Of a stretch of 64,000 nucleotides of DNA, positions 1 to 9,456 are shown piece after piece. Made by a program: the position numbers and the translations under genes. Numbering within the stretch: position 1 is the first letter of the stretch; each line of letters begins with the position of its first letter. The notes under the pieces are model-generated. The model had not been told where the DNA came from and searched no databases. It saw nothing but the letters and a program-made list of their open reading frames with translations. This DNA is from Oleispirillum sp963668495 (GTDB taxonomy: Bacteria > Pseudomonadota > Alphaproteobacteria > Rhodospirillales > Rhodospirillaceae): positions 1,550,001 through 1,614,000 of the forward strand of contig OY764545.1 of the NCBI GenBank assembly GCA_963668495.1, given 5' to 3'.

Positions 1-407
1 AAGAACAGAAGCGGTTCGGCACCCTGAACCACCAAGTCGTTGGCACACATGGCAACCAGATCAATACCGACCGTATCGTGAATGTCGGTTTCAATGGCGA
101 TTTTCAGCTTGGTGCCGACGCCATCGGTGGCAGAGACCAGAATCGGGTCTTGGAACCCGGCTGCACGTAAATCGAACAAGCCACCGAATCCGCCAAGCTC
201 CGTATCCGCGCCAGGGCGGACAGTGCTGCGGGCAAGGGGTTTGATCGCTTGAACGAGGGCATCGCCGGCATCAATATCAACGCCAGCGTCGCGGTAGCTC
301 AGGCCATTCTCTTGCTGGCCGTTTTCGGGAAAACTGGAAATGGTCGCCTCTTTTGCTAGAGTATGGATGCGGTGCAGGGCATCCTGTTCTTGAAGTTTCG
401 GAAACAT
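1..407 (-). CDS. purM: Phosphoribosylformylglycinamidine cyclo-ligase (AIR synthetase), 5' part
   Basis: This is the N-terminal part of PurM; the gene runs off the left edge. PurM makes aminoimidazole ribotide from FGAM with ATP in purine synthesis in the cytoplasm. Reading from the ATG at 407, residues 40-130 carry family hallmarks: LSYRDAGVDIDAG, a PGADTELGGFGGLFDL stretch, VSATDGVGTKLK and the DLVAMCANDLVVQGAEPL segment that lines the active site. About 40 residues precede the usual family start (normally close to the YxDAGVDID motif), so the true start may lie further in, although no better ATG is seen. The gene is divergent from the DUF2066 gene, and the purM-DUF2066-PerM-hdaA neighbourhood is typical of alphaproteobacteria. 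A TGCA dyad lies 13 bases upstream of the ATG. Confidence 0.93.
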   Translation of the reverse strand, partial: MFPKLQEQDALHRIHTLAKEATISSFPENGQQENGLSYRDAGVDIDAGDALVQAIKPLARSTVRPGADTELGGFGGLFDLRAAGFQDPILVSATDGVGTKLKIAIETDIHDTVGIDLVAMCANDLVVQGAEPLLF

Positions 408-419
408 ACGTTTTTCTCG

Positions 420-442
420 TGCATTTTGCAAAGGCGCATGCA
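420..442. promoter_or_regulatory. TGCA dyad in the purM/DUF2066 divergent region
   Basis: TGCA cores begin at 420, 427 and 439 (TGCATTTTGCA, then ATGCAAG). The spacings of 7 and 12 bases match the first three cores of the array at 35819-35880. This looks like a regulator operator positioned to act on purM or on the DUF2066 gene. No regulator can be named from the sequence. Confidence 0.35.
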
Positions 443-486
443 AGAGATTTTTAGTATTTTCGCTGTCTGATACAGCTTCATAAAAA

Positions 487-1644
487 ATGGTGGCTATTGT
501 GGTGAATTCTATGTCGCGGATTGTAGTTCAAAAACTCCGGGGGGCAGCAACGGGCAAGTGTTGTGCGCTTGCCATGATTGTTATGAGCCTGTTGCTGGTT
601 CCGGTGGCGGCATGGGCCAATGCGTTCACCATTTCTGCGGTCCCGGTGGACGTGACGGCAGAATCGCCGACAGCCGCACGTCAGCAGGCGATTTTACAGG
701 GACAGGCTGCGGCCTTTGATCGTTTGATGAAAACGGTAATCAGCCCGGAAGACCGTGAATTGGTGCCGGAACTATCGCCGGAAGAATTGGAATCGTTGGT
801 CGCCGACTTTTCCGTTGCCGGGGAAAAATCCTCTGCCACCCGCTACATCGCTACGATGACTGTGAATTTTGATGAAGCCCGGGTTGCGGATATGCTGCGC
901 AATTTCGGTGTGACTCTGTTGAAGGGTGGGGAGCAAACCATCATCTTACTGGGCGTTTATCAGGCCGAACCCGATGCCCAGCCCTTGTTATGGGAACCGG
1001 ATAATCCATGGCGTTTGTTGTTGAACCAGACCGCAGTATCCAGAGGCTTGTTCCCGGTGGCTTTGCCATTGGGGGATATGCTGGATACGGCTCAGGTTCC
1101 TGCGGAAGCAGCCCTTGCGCTGGACCGTACAGCAATGGATAGCCTGATCCAGCGTTATGGGGCCGATGAAGTGGTGGTCGCTCATGTTTTGACGACGCCG
1201 GATAAGGGCAGTTCCATGACCCTGAAGCGGTATCCGCAGGACCTGCCGTCACGATTAAAGACTGGTGAGACTCCCATTGCGGATGACTTGCCTGCCGCAT
1301 TGGGGGATCTGGCTGCCCATGCGGTTTTATCTGTCGCGCAGGGAGAGAAGAGCCAACGGAAAGCAATTGTTGTTGGTGAAACGGATTCGTTGGCAGCACT
1401 GATCCCTGTGCAGTCCATCGCGGATTGGGTGCGGACCGAGGCGACATTGTCAGCCTTGCCCATGGTGCAGACGATTCGTTTGCGCGCCTCCCGAACCGAT
1501 GTGTTGCAAATTGCGCTTCAATATTCGGGCGACCTGATGTCATTAATGGCTGCTGTTGAAAAACTTGGGTTTACTGTGCGGACATACGACGGGTATTGGG
1601 AAATTATTCCACCTTCTGAAACCGCTACACCGGTGCTGTCATGA
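487..1644 (+). CDS. DUF2066 domain-containing exported protein
   Basis: A 385-residue protein of the DUF2066 family, function unknown. A basic N terminus and a hydrophobic stretch at about residues 25-45 (LAMIVMSLLLVPVAAWANA) form a signal peptide or signal anchor with a plausible cleavage after AWANA, so the bulk should be periplasmic. The family-typical start of the mature part follows (FTISAVPVDVTAESPTAARQ). The start at 487 has no clear ribosome binding site, and the ATG at 511 (MSRIVVQ) is an alternative. The stop overlaps the start of the PerM-like gene by four bases (ATGA), so the two are translationally coupled. DUF2066 genes often sit between purM and hdaA in alphaproteobacteria; that synteny is the main support. 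Confidence 0.8.
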   Translation: MVAIVVNSMSRIVVQKLRGAATGKCCALAMIVMSLLLVPVAAWANAFTISAVPVDVTAESPTAARQQAILQGQAAAFDRLMKTVISPEDRELVPELSPEELESLVADFSVAGEKSSATRYIATMTVNFDEARVADMLRNFGVTLLKGGEQTIILLGVYQAEPDAQPLLWEPDNPWRLLLNQTAVSRGLFPVALPLGDMLDTAQVPAEAALALDRTAMDSLIQRYGADEVVVAHVLTTPDKGSSMTLKRYPQDLPSRLKTGETPIADDLPAALGDLAAHAVLSVAQGEKSQRKAIVVGETDSLAALIPVQSIADWVRTEATLSALPMVQTIRLRASRTDVLQIALQYSGDLMSLMAAVEKLGFTVRTYDGYWEIIPPSETATPVLS

Positions 1645-2732
1645 CCGCTAAGAAGACTTCGAACCTGACCTTGTTTCAGTTGTGGGGGCTGGCCTTTTTG
1701 GCCTTCATAGCCGTTTTGTATATCCTGCGGACGATGCTGACCCCGTTTGTTGCCGGGTTGGCGTTGGCATATTTCTTGGACCCGGTCGCGGATCAGCTTG
1801 AAAAACGTGGTGTCAAACGGGGGCCGGCGGTTCTGATCATTACGTTGGTGTTTATGATCTGTGGCATTGCCTTGTTGGCAACGATTCTGCCGATCATTCA
1901 GCAGCAGGTGGTTTCGTTGGTTAAGAACGTGCCGCGCTACGTGGACAGTGGTTGGTTGGTTTTGGCGCCATATATTGAACAGGTTCGTGCCTATCTTCCC
2001 GCAGAACATTTTGCCTCGCTTGAAGATGCTGTCAGTCAATACATCGGTCGTATTGTGAATAACGTCGGTGCTTTTGTTACTGGGCTGTTGTCCCGGGGCG
2101 TGGCCCTGTTCAATTTGCTGTCGCTGCTGGTGGTGACTCCGGTAGTGGCGATTTATTTGCTGCGGGATTGGGATTACATGGTGACCAAGGTGGACTCTTG
2201 GTTGCCGCGAGACAATGCGAACGCAATTCGTGCCATAGCCCGCGACATTGACAAAACCCTTGCCGGGTTCATCCGTGGGCAGGCGACGGTCTGTCTTGCG
2301 CTTGCCTGTGTTTATGGCACAGGGTTGAGCCTTGTCGGCCTGGAAGCCGGATTGTTGTTGGGTATCGCGTCGGGGATGGCGGCATTTGTCCCTTATGTCG
2401 GCGGCATTACCGGGTTTACGGTGGCGATCATTCTGGCGTTGTTCCAGTTTGCCGATTGGCAGCCGATTGCCGGTGTCGTTGCCGTGTTTGCCGTTGGGCA
2501 AGTGCTGGAAGGTTACGTCCTGACCCCGCGTTTGGTGGGCAATCGAATTGGTTTACATCCGGTTTGGGTTATGTTTGCGTTGTTGGCTGGCGGTGCGTTA
2601 TTCGGGTTTGCCGGGGTGTTGGTTGCGTTGCCTGTGGCGTCTGTGATCGGGGTTCTTGTCCGGCACGGATTGCGCAGATACCTTGCCAGTTCGGCATATT
2701 CCGGCAGAGAGGTCAGTCAGGAAGATGTCTAA
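1641..2732 (+). CDS. AI-2E/PerM family inner-membrane transporter
   Basis: A 363-residue polytopic membrane protein of the AI-2E transporter (PerM/YdiK/TqsA) superfamily. Two hydrophobic helices lie at about residues 10-75, a soluble stretch of some 80 residues follows, and then five or six more helices. Family signatures include the early FVAGLALAYFLDPVADQLEKRGV segment (shown in part) and the late GYVLTPRLVGNRIGLHPVWV region. Members are oligomeric inner-membrane proteins linked to autoinducer export or Na+/H+ exchange; the substrate here cannot be read. The gene overlaps DUF2066 by 4 bases upstream and hdaA by 8 bases downstream, so the three form one operon. Confidence 0.88.
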   Translation: MTAKKTSNLTLFQLWGLAFLAFIAVLYILRTMLTPFVAGLALAYFLDPVADQLEKRGVKRGPAVLIITLVFMICGIALLATILPIIQQQVVSLVKNVPRYVDSGWLVLAPYIEQVRAYLPAEHFASLEDAVSQYIGRIVNNVGAFVTGLLSRGVALFNLLSLLVVTPVVAIYLLRDWDYMVTKVDSWLPRDNANAIRAIARDIDKTLAGFIRGQATVCLALACVYGTGLSLVGLEAGLLLGIASGMAAFVPYVGGITGFTVAIILALFQFADWQPIAGVVAVFAVGQVLEGYVLTPRLVGNRIGLHPVWVMFALLAGGALFGFAGVLVALPVASVIGVLVRHGLRRYLASSAYSGREVSQEDV

Positions 2733-3423
2733 AACTGTTTCGCAACCCAGACAGTACGTGCTGGATTTGCCACACCGTCCGGCCTTGGATGGTGAAGATT
2801 TTTGGGTATCCAGTTGCCATGACCATGCGATGCGCTGGCTGGATGCATGGCCGGATTGGCCTGCCGTCGGCATTGTCGTGTGTGGTGCGCCGCGTGCGGG
2901 GAAAAGCCACCTTGCCCGCATGTTCGCACAGCAAACTGGGGCACGAGTGGTGTCGGCAGCCGATTTGCCGGACTTTGGCGTGAGCCTGCCTGATGCAGAT
3001 GCCAAAGCACTGGTGATTGAGGATATTGACCGGAACCCACCGGAGGAGGCGTTGTTCCATGTGTTTAACCGAGCCAAAGAACGTGGCGTTGGCTTGCTGC
3101 TGACGGCGCGGGTCATGCCCAATGCCATGGCTCTGACCTTGGCGGATTGGCGGTCTCGGTTGCGCACCTGTCCGGTGGCGGAAATCACTCGCCCGGATGA
3201 TCGGTTGATGGCTGCGGTGCTGGCGAAGTTGTTTCATGACCGCCAGTTAACTGTGGGAGATGCGGAAATTTCCTATCTGCTGACGCATATGGAGCGGTCA
3301 ATTGCCGCTGCTGAAGCCGTCGTGGCAGAGGCAGATCGTCAGGCCTTGGCCCTGAAACGGCGTGTGACCATTTCCGTTCTGAAAGCAGCCTTGGCTGTAG
3401 TCATGCAGTGGGATGAGGCCTGA
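2725..3423 (+). CDS. hdaA: DnaA regulatory inactivator homologue HdaA
   Basis: A 232-residue AAA+ protein resembling DnaA domain III, expected to stimulate hydrolysis of DnaA-ATP after replication starts. It has a P-loop GAPRAGKSH at about residues 52-60, a Walker B-like LVIEDIDR at about 95, and a C-terminal helical lid. The N terminus carries QYVLDLP, close to the beta-clamp binding motif through which Hda proteins dock on DnaN. The ATG at 2725 is chosen over upstream in-frame starts because it is preceded by AGGAAG, begins MSKTVSQ and gives the normal length. It overlaps the PerM stop by 8 bases. A structural DnaA-like role other than RIDA cannot be excluded from sequence alone. Confidence 0.87.
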   Translation: MSKTVSQPRQYVLDLPHRPALDGEDFWVSSCHDHAMRWLDAWPDWPAVGIVVCGAPRAGKSHLARMFAQQTGARVVSAADLPDFGVSLPDADAKALVIEDIDRNPPEEALFHVFNRAKERGVGLLLTARVMPNAMALTLADWRSRLRTCPVAEITRPDDRLMAAVLAKLFHDRQLTVGDAEISYLLTHMERSIAAAEAVVAEADRQALALKRRVTISVLKAALAVVMQWDEA

Positions 3424-3425
3424 GG

Positions 3426-3968
3426 CTACGGCTCCAGATCATCCGCTTCCTTTTCCTTCGATACGGATTTCGGTGTGAACAAGGCGTGGGGCTTGCCTTT
3501 GGCTTTCCCTATGTCTTGCCACAGCATATCGGAGAATTTCAGGCAAGCCACGGCCCCGGTCGGGAACTTGCGGTAAATTGGCAGGTTGGTGTCTTCCGGC
3601 GGACACAAACACCATAACAAATCCAACACAGCAGGATTGTGCCCAATCAGCATCAGGTGCTGACAGCTTTCATCCAATGTGGCGATCAATTTGGTCAGAT
3701 CGCCAATGGTCGCATCATAAATGCTGTCCTCAAACCGTACATTCAAATCCGGCATTTCGCGCAGGATATAGCCTAATGTCGCATGAGTGCGTTGGGCAGG
3801 GGAGCATAGGACAAGATCCGGCCTTGGGCATCGTTGCAGCAAAGCCGCGCTGATAATTGGTCCGGCTGCCTTGCCACGAGAGTTGAGCGGTCGGTCCCGA
3901 TCGTCAAGGCTGGGGCTGTCCCAACTGGACTTCAGGTGGCGGATCAGGGTGATTGTTTTTGTCATCAA
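3426..3968 (-). CDS. SixA-like histidine phosphatase family protein
   Basis: A 180-residue protein of the histidine phosphatase (phosphoglycerate mutase-like) superfamily, small SixA branch. The catalytic N-terminal motif reads LIRHLKSSW (usual form RHxKS), with His at about residue 11. The second catalytic histidine lies in LIGHNP at about residue 109, and CSPAQRTHAT supplies the phosphate-binding arginine. SixA dephosphorylates phosphohistidine domains (ArcB, PTS-Ntr components); many relatives have no known substrate. The C-terminal tail of some 20 residues is charged. Two adjacent ATGs (3968, 3965) are possible starts. It is convergent with hdaA, with only two bases between the stops. Confidence 0.82.
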   Translation of the reverse strand: MMTKTITLIRHLKSSWDSPSLDDRDRPLNSRGKAAGPIISAALLQRCPRPDLVLCSPAQRTHATLGYILREMPDLNVRFEDSIYDATIGDLTKLIATLDESCQHLMLIGHNPAVLDLLWCLCPPEDTNLPIYRKFPTGAVACLKFSDMLWQDIGKAKGKPHALFTPKSVSKEKEADDLEP

Positions 3969-4105
3969 ATTATCATCCTCAAAGGCACTGTTGCTCTGTT
4001 AGGGCTTTCGGAATGTGGAGGTTTCCGACACAATGGAAACGTGATTTTTCTAATCGCCCGGCTGGTTGATATCGAAGTTGGGGGTCATCGGGAAGGTTTT
4101 GTTTT

Positions 4106-6286
4106 ATGAACACTGTCTCCAAACCGCAAAAATTGGAAGTGCTGGATGTTGATGCCGCTGCGTCTGATCTGAAATACATCAACCGTGAGTTATCATGGTT
4201 GGCCTTCAATACGCGAGTGCTGGAAGAGGCCCATAACAAGACTCACCCCTTGTTTGAACGTGTCCGGTTCTTATCCATTAGCGCCTCCAACCTTGATGAA
4301 TTTTATATGGTGCGTGTTGCCGGATTAAAAGGGCAGGTGGATGCCGGGGTGAATACCCTTAGTGCTGATAATCTGACTCCGGCGCAACAACTGCAACAAA
4401 TCAATGCCGCAGCCCGTGAATTGATTATGGGGCAGGTCAGTTGTTGGCGTAGCCTTCAGCGAGAACTGCGTGACGAAGGTGTTTCCGTCATTGATTCCAA
4501 GGAATTAACTCAGGTGGATCGTTCATGGCTGATGGATCATTTCATGGCGAACATCTTCCCCATATTGACGCCACTGGCAATCGACCCTGCACACCCGTTC
4601 CCATTTATCCCGAACCTTGGCATGGCGCTGGTGCTGGAATTGTGCCCGGTCAGCAAGACCGCCATGAAATCCAGCTCTAAAATCCTGCATGCCTTGGTGC
4701 CATTGCCGGGGCAAATTGATCGTTTTGTCAGACTTCCGGGTGAAGGTATTCGCTTTATCGCGCTTGAAGAAGTGGTGCTGTTGCACGTTGAACGCTTGTT
4801 CCCCGGTTATACTTTGGAAAAATCCGGGCATTTCCGTTTGATCCGCGACAGTGAAATGGAAATTGACGAGGAAGCCGAAGATCTGGTTCGCAGTTTCGAA
4901 AGCGCACTGAAACGTCGCCGCCGCGGTCATGTCATTCGTCTGGGTGTGACCAAGGGGATTGCCCCTGAATTGCGGTCTCAGATTCTGGAATCCCTTGCCA
5001 TTCAGGAACCGGATGTTTTTGAAATGGACGGTCTGGTCGGTATGTCGGATGTGAAGGCCGTCATTGTGAATGATCGCCCGGATTTGCAGTTCTTTCCGTT
5101 CAAGGCCCGATTCCCGGAACGGATACGTGATTTTGGTGGTGATAGCTTTGCGGCAATTAACCACAAGGACATGGTGATCCATCACCCTTATGAGTCCTTT
5201 GATGCGGTTGTGCAGTTCATCCGTCAAGCCGCCCGAGACCCGAATGTGGTGGCGATTAAACAAACCCTGTATCGCACCAGCAATGATTCCCCAATTGTCG
5301 CGGCTTTGATCGAGGCAGCAGAGTCTGGCAAGTCGGTTACGGCGATGGTGGAACTGAAGGCCCGGTTCGATGAGGAAGCCAACATCCGGTGGGCGCGGCG
5401 ATTGGAACGGGCTGGCGCGCAGGTGGTTTATGGTTTCATTGATTGGAAAATCCACGCCAAGGTGTCTTTGGTCGTCCGGCGGGAAGGCAATGAACTGCGG
5501 TCATATGTGCACTTTGGCACCGGAAACTATCATCCGATTACCGCAAAGATTTATACCGACCTGTCATATTTTACCTGCGATCCGGCGTTTTGCCGTGATG
5601 CGACCAAGGTCTTCAACTTCATGACCGGGTATGCGCAGCCGGTTAAGCTTGAAAAGCTTCGCATCGCGCCGATTGACCTGCGCAGTCAGTTGATTGATGA
5701 CATCAATGCGGAGATCGCGAATGCGAAAGAAGGCAAACCGGCAGCCATTTGGGCGAAGATGAACTCCCTTGTGGACGAGACTTTGATTGATGGGCTGTAC
5801 CGCGCGTCTCAGGCTGGAGTTAAGGTCGAACTGGTTGTGCGTGGGATTTGCTGCCTGCGTCCCGGAGTCCCGGGAATGTCAGATAACATCCGGGTGAAAA
5901 GCATCGTTGGTCGCTATCTTGAACATTCACGGATTGCCTGTTTTGCCAATGGTCATCCCATGCCGTCTAAACATGCCAAAATCTGGATTTCATCAGCGGA
6001 TTGGATGACACGAAATACCATGCGCCGGGTGGAAACCCTTGTGCCTATTGAAAACCCGACGGTCCACGAACAGGTATTGGACCAGATCATGGTGGCAAAT
6101 ATGAAGGACACGGCCCAAAGCTGGTATTTGCAAAGTGATGGGACGTATGAACGGTGTACGCCCGTGGGTGCAGGTTTCAATGCGCATACCTATTTCATGA
6201 CAAATCCGAGCCTATCCGGTCGCGGTCGCGCACGGGGGGCAGGAAATAATATGAAGTTCGAGACATTGACACTGAATTCGGAGTAA
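4106..6286 (+). CDS. ppk1: Polyphosphate kinase 1
   Basis: A 726-residue polyphosphate kinase, which reversibly polymerises the gamma-phosphate of ATP into polyphosphate, usually at the inner membrane face. The order is N-terminal domain (NRELSWLAFNTRVLEEA at about 27-43), head domain, then two phospholipase-D-like domains. The expected phospho-histidine is His450 in DWKIHAKVSL and the second catalytic histidine is His623 in PSKHAKIW, matching His435 and His592 of the E. coli enzyme. A GGAAGG ribosome binding site precedes the ATG. The C-terminal tail is rich in Gly and Arg (RGRARGAG). The exopolyphosphatase gene follows 71 bases downstream, so synthesis and breakdown of polyphosphate are encoded together. 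Confidence 0.97.
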   Translation: MNTVSKPQKLEVLDVDAAASDLKYINRELSWLAFNTRVLEEAHNKTHPLFERVRFLSISASNLDEFYMVRVAGLKGQVDAGVNTLSADNLTPAQQLQQINAAARELIMGQVSCWRSLQRELRDEGVSVIDSKELTQVDRSWLMDHFMANIFPILTPLAIDPAHPFPFIPNLGMALVLELCPVSKTAMKSSSKILHALVPLPGQIDRFVRLPGEGIRFIALEEVVLLHVERLFPGYTLEKSGHFRLIRDSEMEIDEEAEDLVRSFESALKRRRRGHVIRLGVTKGIAPELRSQILESLAIQEPDVFEMDGLVGMSDVKAVIVNDRPDLQFFPFKARFPERIRDFGGDSFAAINHKDMVIHHPYESFDAVVQFIRQAARDPNVVAIKQTLYRTSNDSPIVAALIEAAESGKSVTAMVELKARFDEEANIRWARRLERAGAQVVYGFIDWKIHAKVSLVVRREGNELRSYVHFGTGNYHPITAKIYTDLSYFTCDPAFCRDATKVFNFMTGYAQPVKLEKLRIAPIDLRSQLIDDINAEIANAKEGKPAAIWAKMNSLVDETLIDGLYRASQAGVKVELVVRGICCLRPGVPGMSDNIRVKSIVGRYLEHSRIACFANGHPMPSKHAKIWISSADWMTRNTMRRVETLVPIENPTVHEQVLDQIMVANMKDTAQSWYLQSDGTYERCTPVGAGFNAHTYFMTNPSLSGRGRARGAGNNMKFETLTLNSE

Positions 6287-6357
6287 ACCAGCGTCATACG
6301 TGGCTGTTCAAATGAGCAAGGCAGCCGTGTGACGTTGAGGCTATTAAGGTTGAAAGT

Positions 6358-7878
6358 ATGAGCGCGCAGCCATTGCATGTGATCGCGAATCCCCCGTTAC
6401 GGCATTCCGATGCCATTGGGGTTATCGACATCGGCTCGAACTCGGTCCGGTTGGTGGTATTCGCCGGTCTTAGTCGGGCTCCGGTTCGGCTTTTCAATGA
6501 AAAGGCTTCGTGTGCGCTTGGGGCCGGATTGCAGCAAACCGGGCGGCTTAATCCTGATGGTCGGATCAGTGCCATGGCAGCCATTGGGCGTTTTGTTCGT
6601 CTGGCGCGGGCCATGGGCATTGGGCGTTTGGACCTGTTGGCAACGGCGGCGGTCCGGGATGCATCTGATGGGCCGGATTTCGTCCGGGAACTGAACGCAC
6701 GTTACGATGTGGAAGTCCAAGTCCTGTCAGGAGATGATGAGGCCAAGTGTGCGGCCTATGGCGTGTTGTCGGGAACACCGGATGCCAGCGGGCTTGTCGC
6801 CGATCTTGGTGGTGGCAGCCTTGAACTCGCTGAGATTAACGGTATGCAGTCAGAGCACTTGGGGCGGATGTGTACAATGCCCCTTGGCGTGCTGCGACTA
6901 GCTGATATTGATGATGTTGCCCCGGCAGGCGTTGATCAACGGATCGAAAACTGTTTTGAAAAAGAACAGTGGCTAGAGGCTGCGGCCCCTAATTATTTGT
7001 ATGCGGTTGGCGGCGCATGGCGGGCACTGGCGAAGTTGTGTATGTACCATGAAAAGCATCCGCTTCAGATCATGGATAAATATACGTTGCCTTTGGAACG
7101 GGCTTTGGAGTTGACGCAACTGATCTCCAAAGTTGGTCGAAGCTCATTGGTCAAGATTCCGGGGGTTCCCCGCCGCCGTTTGGCAACGCTTCCGTTGGCG
7201 GCAAAGCTACTGAATAGACTTTTACGGCAGACCCGACCCAAAGCATTGGTGTTTTCCGTGCATGGCATGCGGGAGGGGTATTATTTCTCTACCTTGCCGG
7301 ACGCCATTCGCAATCGTGACCCCATTGAGGACATGCTGGAAACCCTTGCCGGAGATGGGCACCGCTTTGCACAGCAACCTGCGCGGTTGATGGAGTTTTT
7401 GGACCCATTGTTCCCGGTCGAAACACAGAAACAATGGCGACAGCGCTATGCCGCCTGCATGCTGGGGGATTTGTACTGGGACGAACACCCGGATTATCGC
7501 GGTCAGCAAGCGTTCTTTAAAACTCTGCGACTGCCTGTAGTCGGGTTTGATCACGAGGATCGTGCCGCGTTGGCTTTGATTGTGTTGTACCGTTATCAAA
7601 GCTTTGATGAAATTCACGATGCTCAGGATGCCATGGCTCTCCTGTCGGAAGATGACCAACATCGGGTACAAGTCGCCGGACGAGCATTACGTTTGGCCCA
7701 CGCCATGACCGGTGGTGCGCCGGGATTGTTGCAGCAGGCGCAATTCAGCTTGAGTGACACAACACTGACCCTGCGCTTGCCCATGGATGAGGTGGCATAT
7801 TACACCCCGGCCTTTGCCAAACGGTTGGACCGTCTGGCGTTGGCCATGGGGCTGGACCCGGTGATTGAACATTGGTAA
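6358..7878 (+). CDS. ppx: Exopolyphosphatase / Ppx-GppA family phosphatase
   Basis: A 506-residue Ppx/GppA phosphatase that removes terminal phosphates from polyphosphate and/or the 5' phosphate of pppGpp. The ASKHA fold shows phosphate 1 motif VIDIGSNSVRLVVF at about residues 22-35, LATAAVRDA at about 95, the phosphate 2 loop LVADLGGGSLELAEI at about 143-157, and GVLRLAD downstream. A C-terminal HD-like helical region completes the usual length. It lies directly behind ppk1, the common arrangement, and ends in a shared hairpin terminator facing rnd. Sequence alone does not separate polyphosphatase from pppGpp hydrolase activity. Confidence 0.93.
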   Translation: MSAQPLHVIANPPLRHSDAIGVIDIGSNSVRLVVFAGLSRAPVRLFNEKASCALGAGLQQTGRLNPDGRISAMAAIGRFVRLARAMGIGRLDLLATAAVRDASDGPDFVRELNARYDVEVQVLSGDDEAKCAAYGVLSGTPDASGLVADLGGGSLELAEINGMQSEHLGRMCTMPLGVLRLADIDDVAPAGVDQRIENCFEKEQWLEAAAPNYLYAVGGAWRALAKLCMYHEKHPLQIMDKYTLPLERALELTQLISKVGRSSLVKIPGVPRRRLATLPLAAKLLNRLLRQTRPKALVFSVHGMREGYYFSTLPDAIRNRDPIEDMLETLAGDGHRFAQQPARLMEFLDPLFPVETQKQWRQRYAACMLGDLYWDEHPDYRGQQAFFKTLRLPVVGFDHEDRAALALIVLYRYQSFDEIHDAQDAMALLSEDDQHRVQVAGRALRLAHAMTGGAPGLLQQAQFSLSDTTLTLRLPMDEVAYYTPAFAKRLDRLALAMGLDPVIEHW

Positions 7879-7907
7879 CGAGCGGTAAATAAGTTGGCTT
7901 TAAAGCC

Positions 7908-7945
7908 CATAAGAAAGGCCACGCTGATGCGTGGCCTTTCTTATG
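7908..7945. terminator. Bidirectional intrinsic terminator between ppx and rnd
   Basis: A perfect 17-base-pair stem (7908-7924 with 7929-7945) around a TGAT loop lies between the convergent stops of ppx and rnd. The stem ends are AT-rich, with CTTTCTT on the plus side. Confidence 0.85.
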
Positions 7946-7971
7946 TCTGAATAAACGCAATTTGACAGTGT

Positions 7972-9456
7972 TTAGGCCAGTGCGCCTTGTGTCAGTTCCG
8001 GGACTTCACCGGAATTGGTGTCTGTGTCTTCATCCGCAGTGTCTTCAGCAACTGCGACGGATGCCACTGTTTCCTCAGCCGGAGCTTCTTGTACTTCTTC
8101 AGAGGCTTCCAGAACCGGAGCTTCAGCTTCTGCCGGAGTGTCCACAGTTTCCGGTGTTTCCACAGCAGGTTCAGCGACGGTTGGCGTGTCCGCAGTTTCC
8201 GTCACTTCCAGTGTTTCCGCAATCGGGGCTCCGGTTTCGGCGCGCAAGTCTTCGACTTGTGCCGTATCGGATTCTGGAATGTCTTCGTCTGCCGGAGCAT
8301 CTTCCACCGGGATCAGTTCGATCTTGCCGTTATCCGGGGAAATCGCCAAAGCCATGTGACCGTGTTTCAACCGCAGGGCATCTTCACCGAACAGGGCATG
8401 CCGCCAGCCGGATTGTGCCCGGACATTCGCGGCATCATCGGATGCCATTGCTTCCAGTTCCTCGGTGGTTGCAACGATCTTCGGCGCAACACCGTAGGCT
8501 TCACACTTGGTCTTCAGCAGTACACGCAGCAAATCCACGATCGGGGCGATACCCGGTGGGTGGTTGCGATGTGTCGGCAGTTCCGGGCATTCGCCGGTCG
8601 GCAGAGCCAAACCGGTTTCCACTGCTTCGATAATGGCTTCTGCCGTTGGACCTTCGGACATGCTTTTCGGCAGTTGCCGGGTCGATGACAAAGATTCAAC
8701 AGACGTCGGAGACGATGCCGCAATTTCCAACAAGGCTTCATCCCGGATGACGCGCTGACGCGGCAGATCACGGGTTTGGGCCTCTACTTCACGCCAAGCA
8801 GCCAGTTCACGCAATACCGCAAGGAAACGCGGGTTTTTCGTGCGAGATTTCATGCGGCGGTACATTTCGCGCGGATCCGGGGTATAGGTGCCCGGTGCGG
8901 TCAAGACCTGCATTTCCTCTTCCAGCCATTTATCGCGTCCGGTTTTTTCCAGAACAGCGACCAGCTTGCGATAGACTTTGCGCAGCGGAATGACATCGGA
9001 CAGGGCATAAATAACCTGACGATCACTCAGCGGACGTTTGGACCAATCGGTGAAGCGGGTGGATTTGTCGATACGGGCCCCGGCTAATTTTGTTGCCAGA
9101 GTTTCATATCCGACGGATTCGCCAAAACCGCAGACCATGGCTGCGATTTGCGTGTCAAAGATCGGTTGCGGCAGCTCACCCATCAATTTCATCAGGATTT
9201 CCAGATCCTGACGGGCGGCGTGGAAGATCTTCAGCACGTTGGTGTTGCGCATCAGGGCAAAGAATGGCTCAAGGTCAATACCTTCTGCGAGCGGATCAAT
9301 GCATGCGGCTTCGTCTTCACCGGCGACCTGTATAAGGCACAACTTGGGCCAATAGGTCTTTTCCCGTATGAATTCCGTGTCAACGGTGACGTGTTTTGAA
9401 TTTGCCAAGCGCTCGCACAGTGCGGCCAAGGCTTCTGTATCAATAATCAGGCTCAT
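7972..9456 (-). CDS. rnd: Ribonuclease D with a long acidic C-terminal tail
   Basis: A 494-residue RNase D, a 3'-5' exoribonuclease that trims tRNA precursors. The DEDD exonuclease core starts at once: VTVDTEFIREKTYWPKLCLIQ at about 19-39 (shown in part: DTEF supplies the first acidic pair), FHAARQDLEIL at about 97-107, and TRFTDWSKRPLSDRQVIYAL carrying the last motif. HRDC-like helical domains follow to about residue 380. The last 95-100 residues are a Glu/Ala/Thr/Val/Pro-rich low-complexity tail absent from the roughly 375-390 residue E. coli-type enzyme. Divergent from aspS; 142 bases separate the starts. Confidence 0.93.
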   Translation of the reverse strand: MSLIIDTEALAALCERLANSKHVTVDTEFIREKTYWPKLCLIQVAGEDEAACIDPLAEGIDLEPFFALMRNTNVLKIFHAARQDLEILMKLMGELPQPIFDTQIAAMVCGFGESVGYETLATKLAGARIDKSTRFTDWSKRPLSDRQVIYALSDVIPLRKVYRKLVAVLEKTGRDKWLEEEMQVLTAPGTYTPDPREMYRRMKSRTKNPRFLAVLRELAAWREVEAQTRDLPRQRVIRDEALLEIAASSPTSVESLSSTRQLPKSMSEGPTAEAIIEAVETGLALPTGECPELPTHRNHPPGIAPIVDLLRVLLKTKCEAYGVAPKIVATTEELEAMASDDAANVRAQSGWRHALFGEDALRLKHGHMALAISPDNGKIELIPVEDAPADEDIPESDTAQVEDLRAETGAPIAETLEVTETADTPTVAEPAVETPETVDTPAEAEAPVLEASEEVQEAPAEETVASVAVAEDTADEDTDTNSGEVPELTQGALA

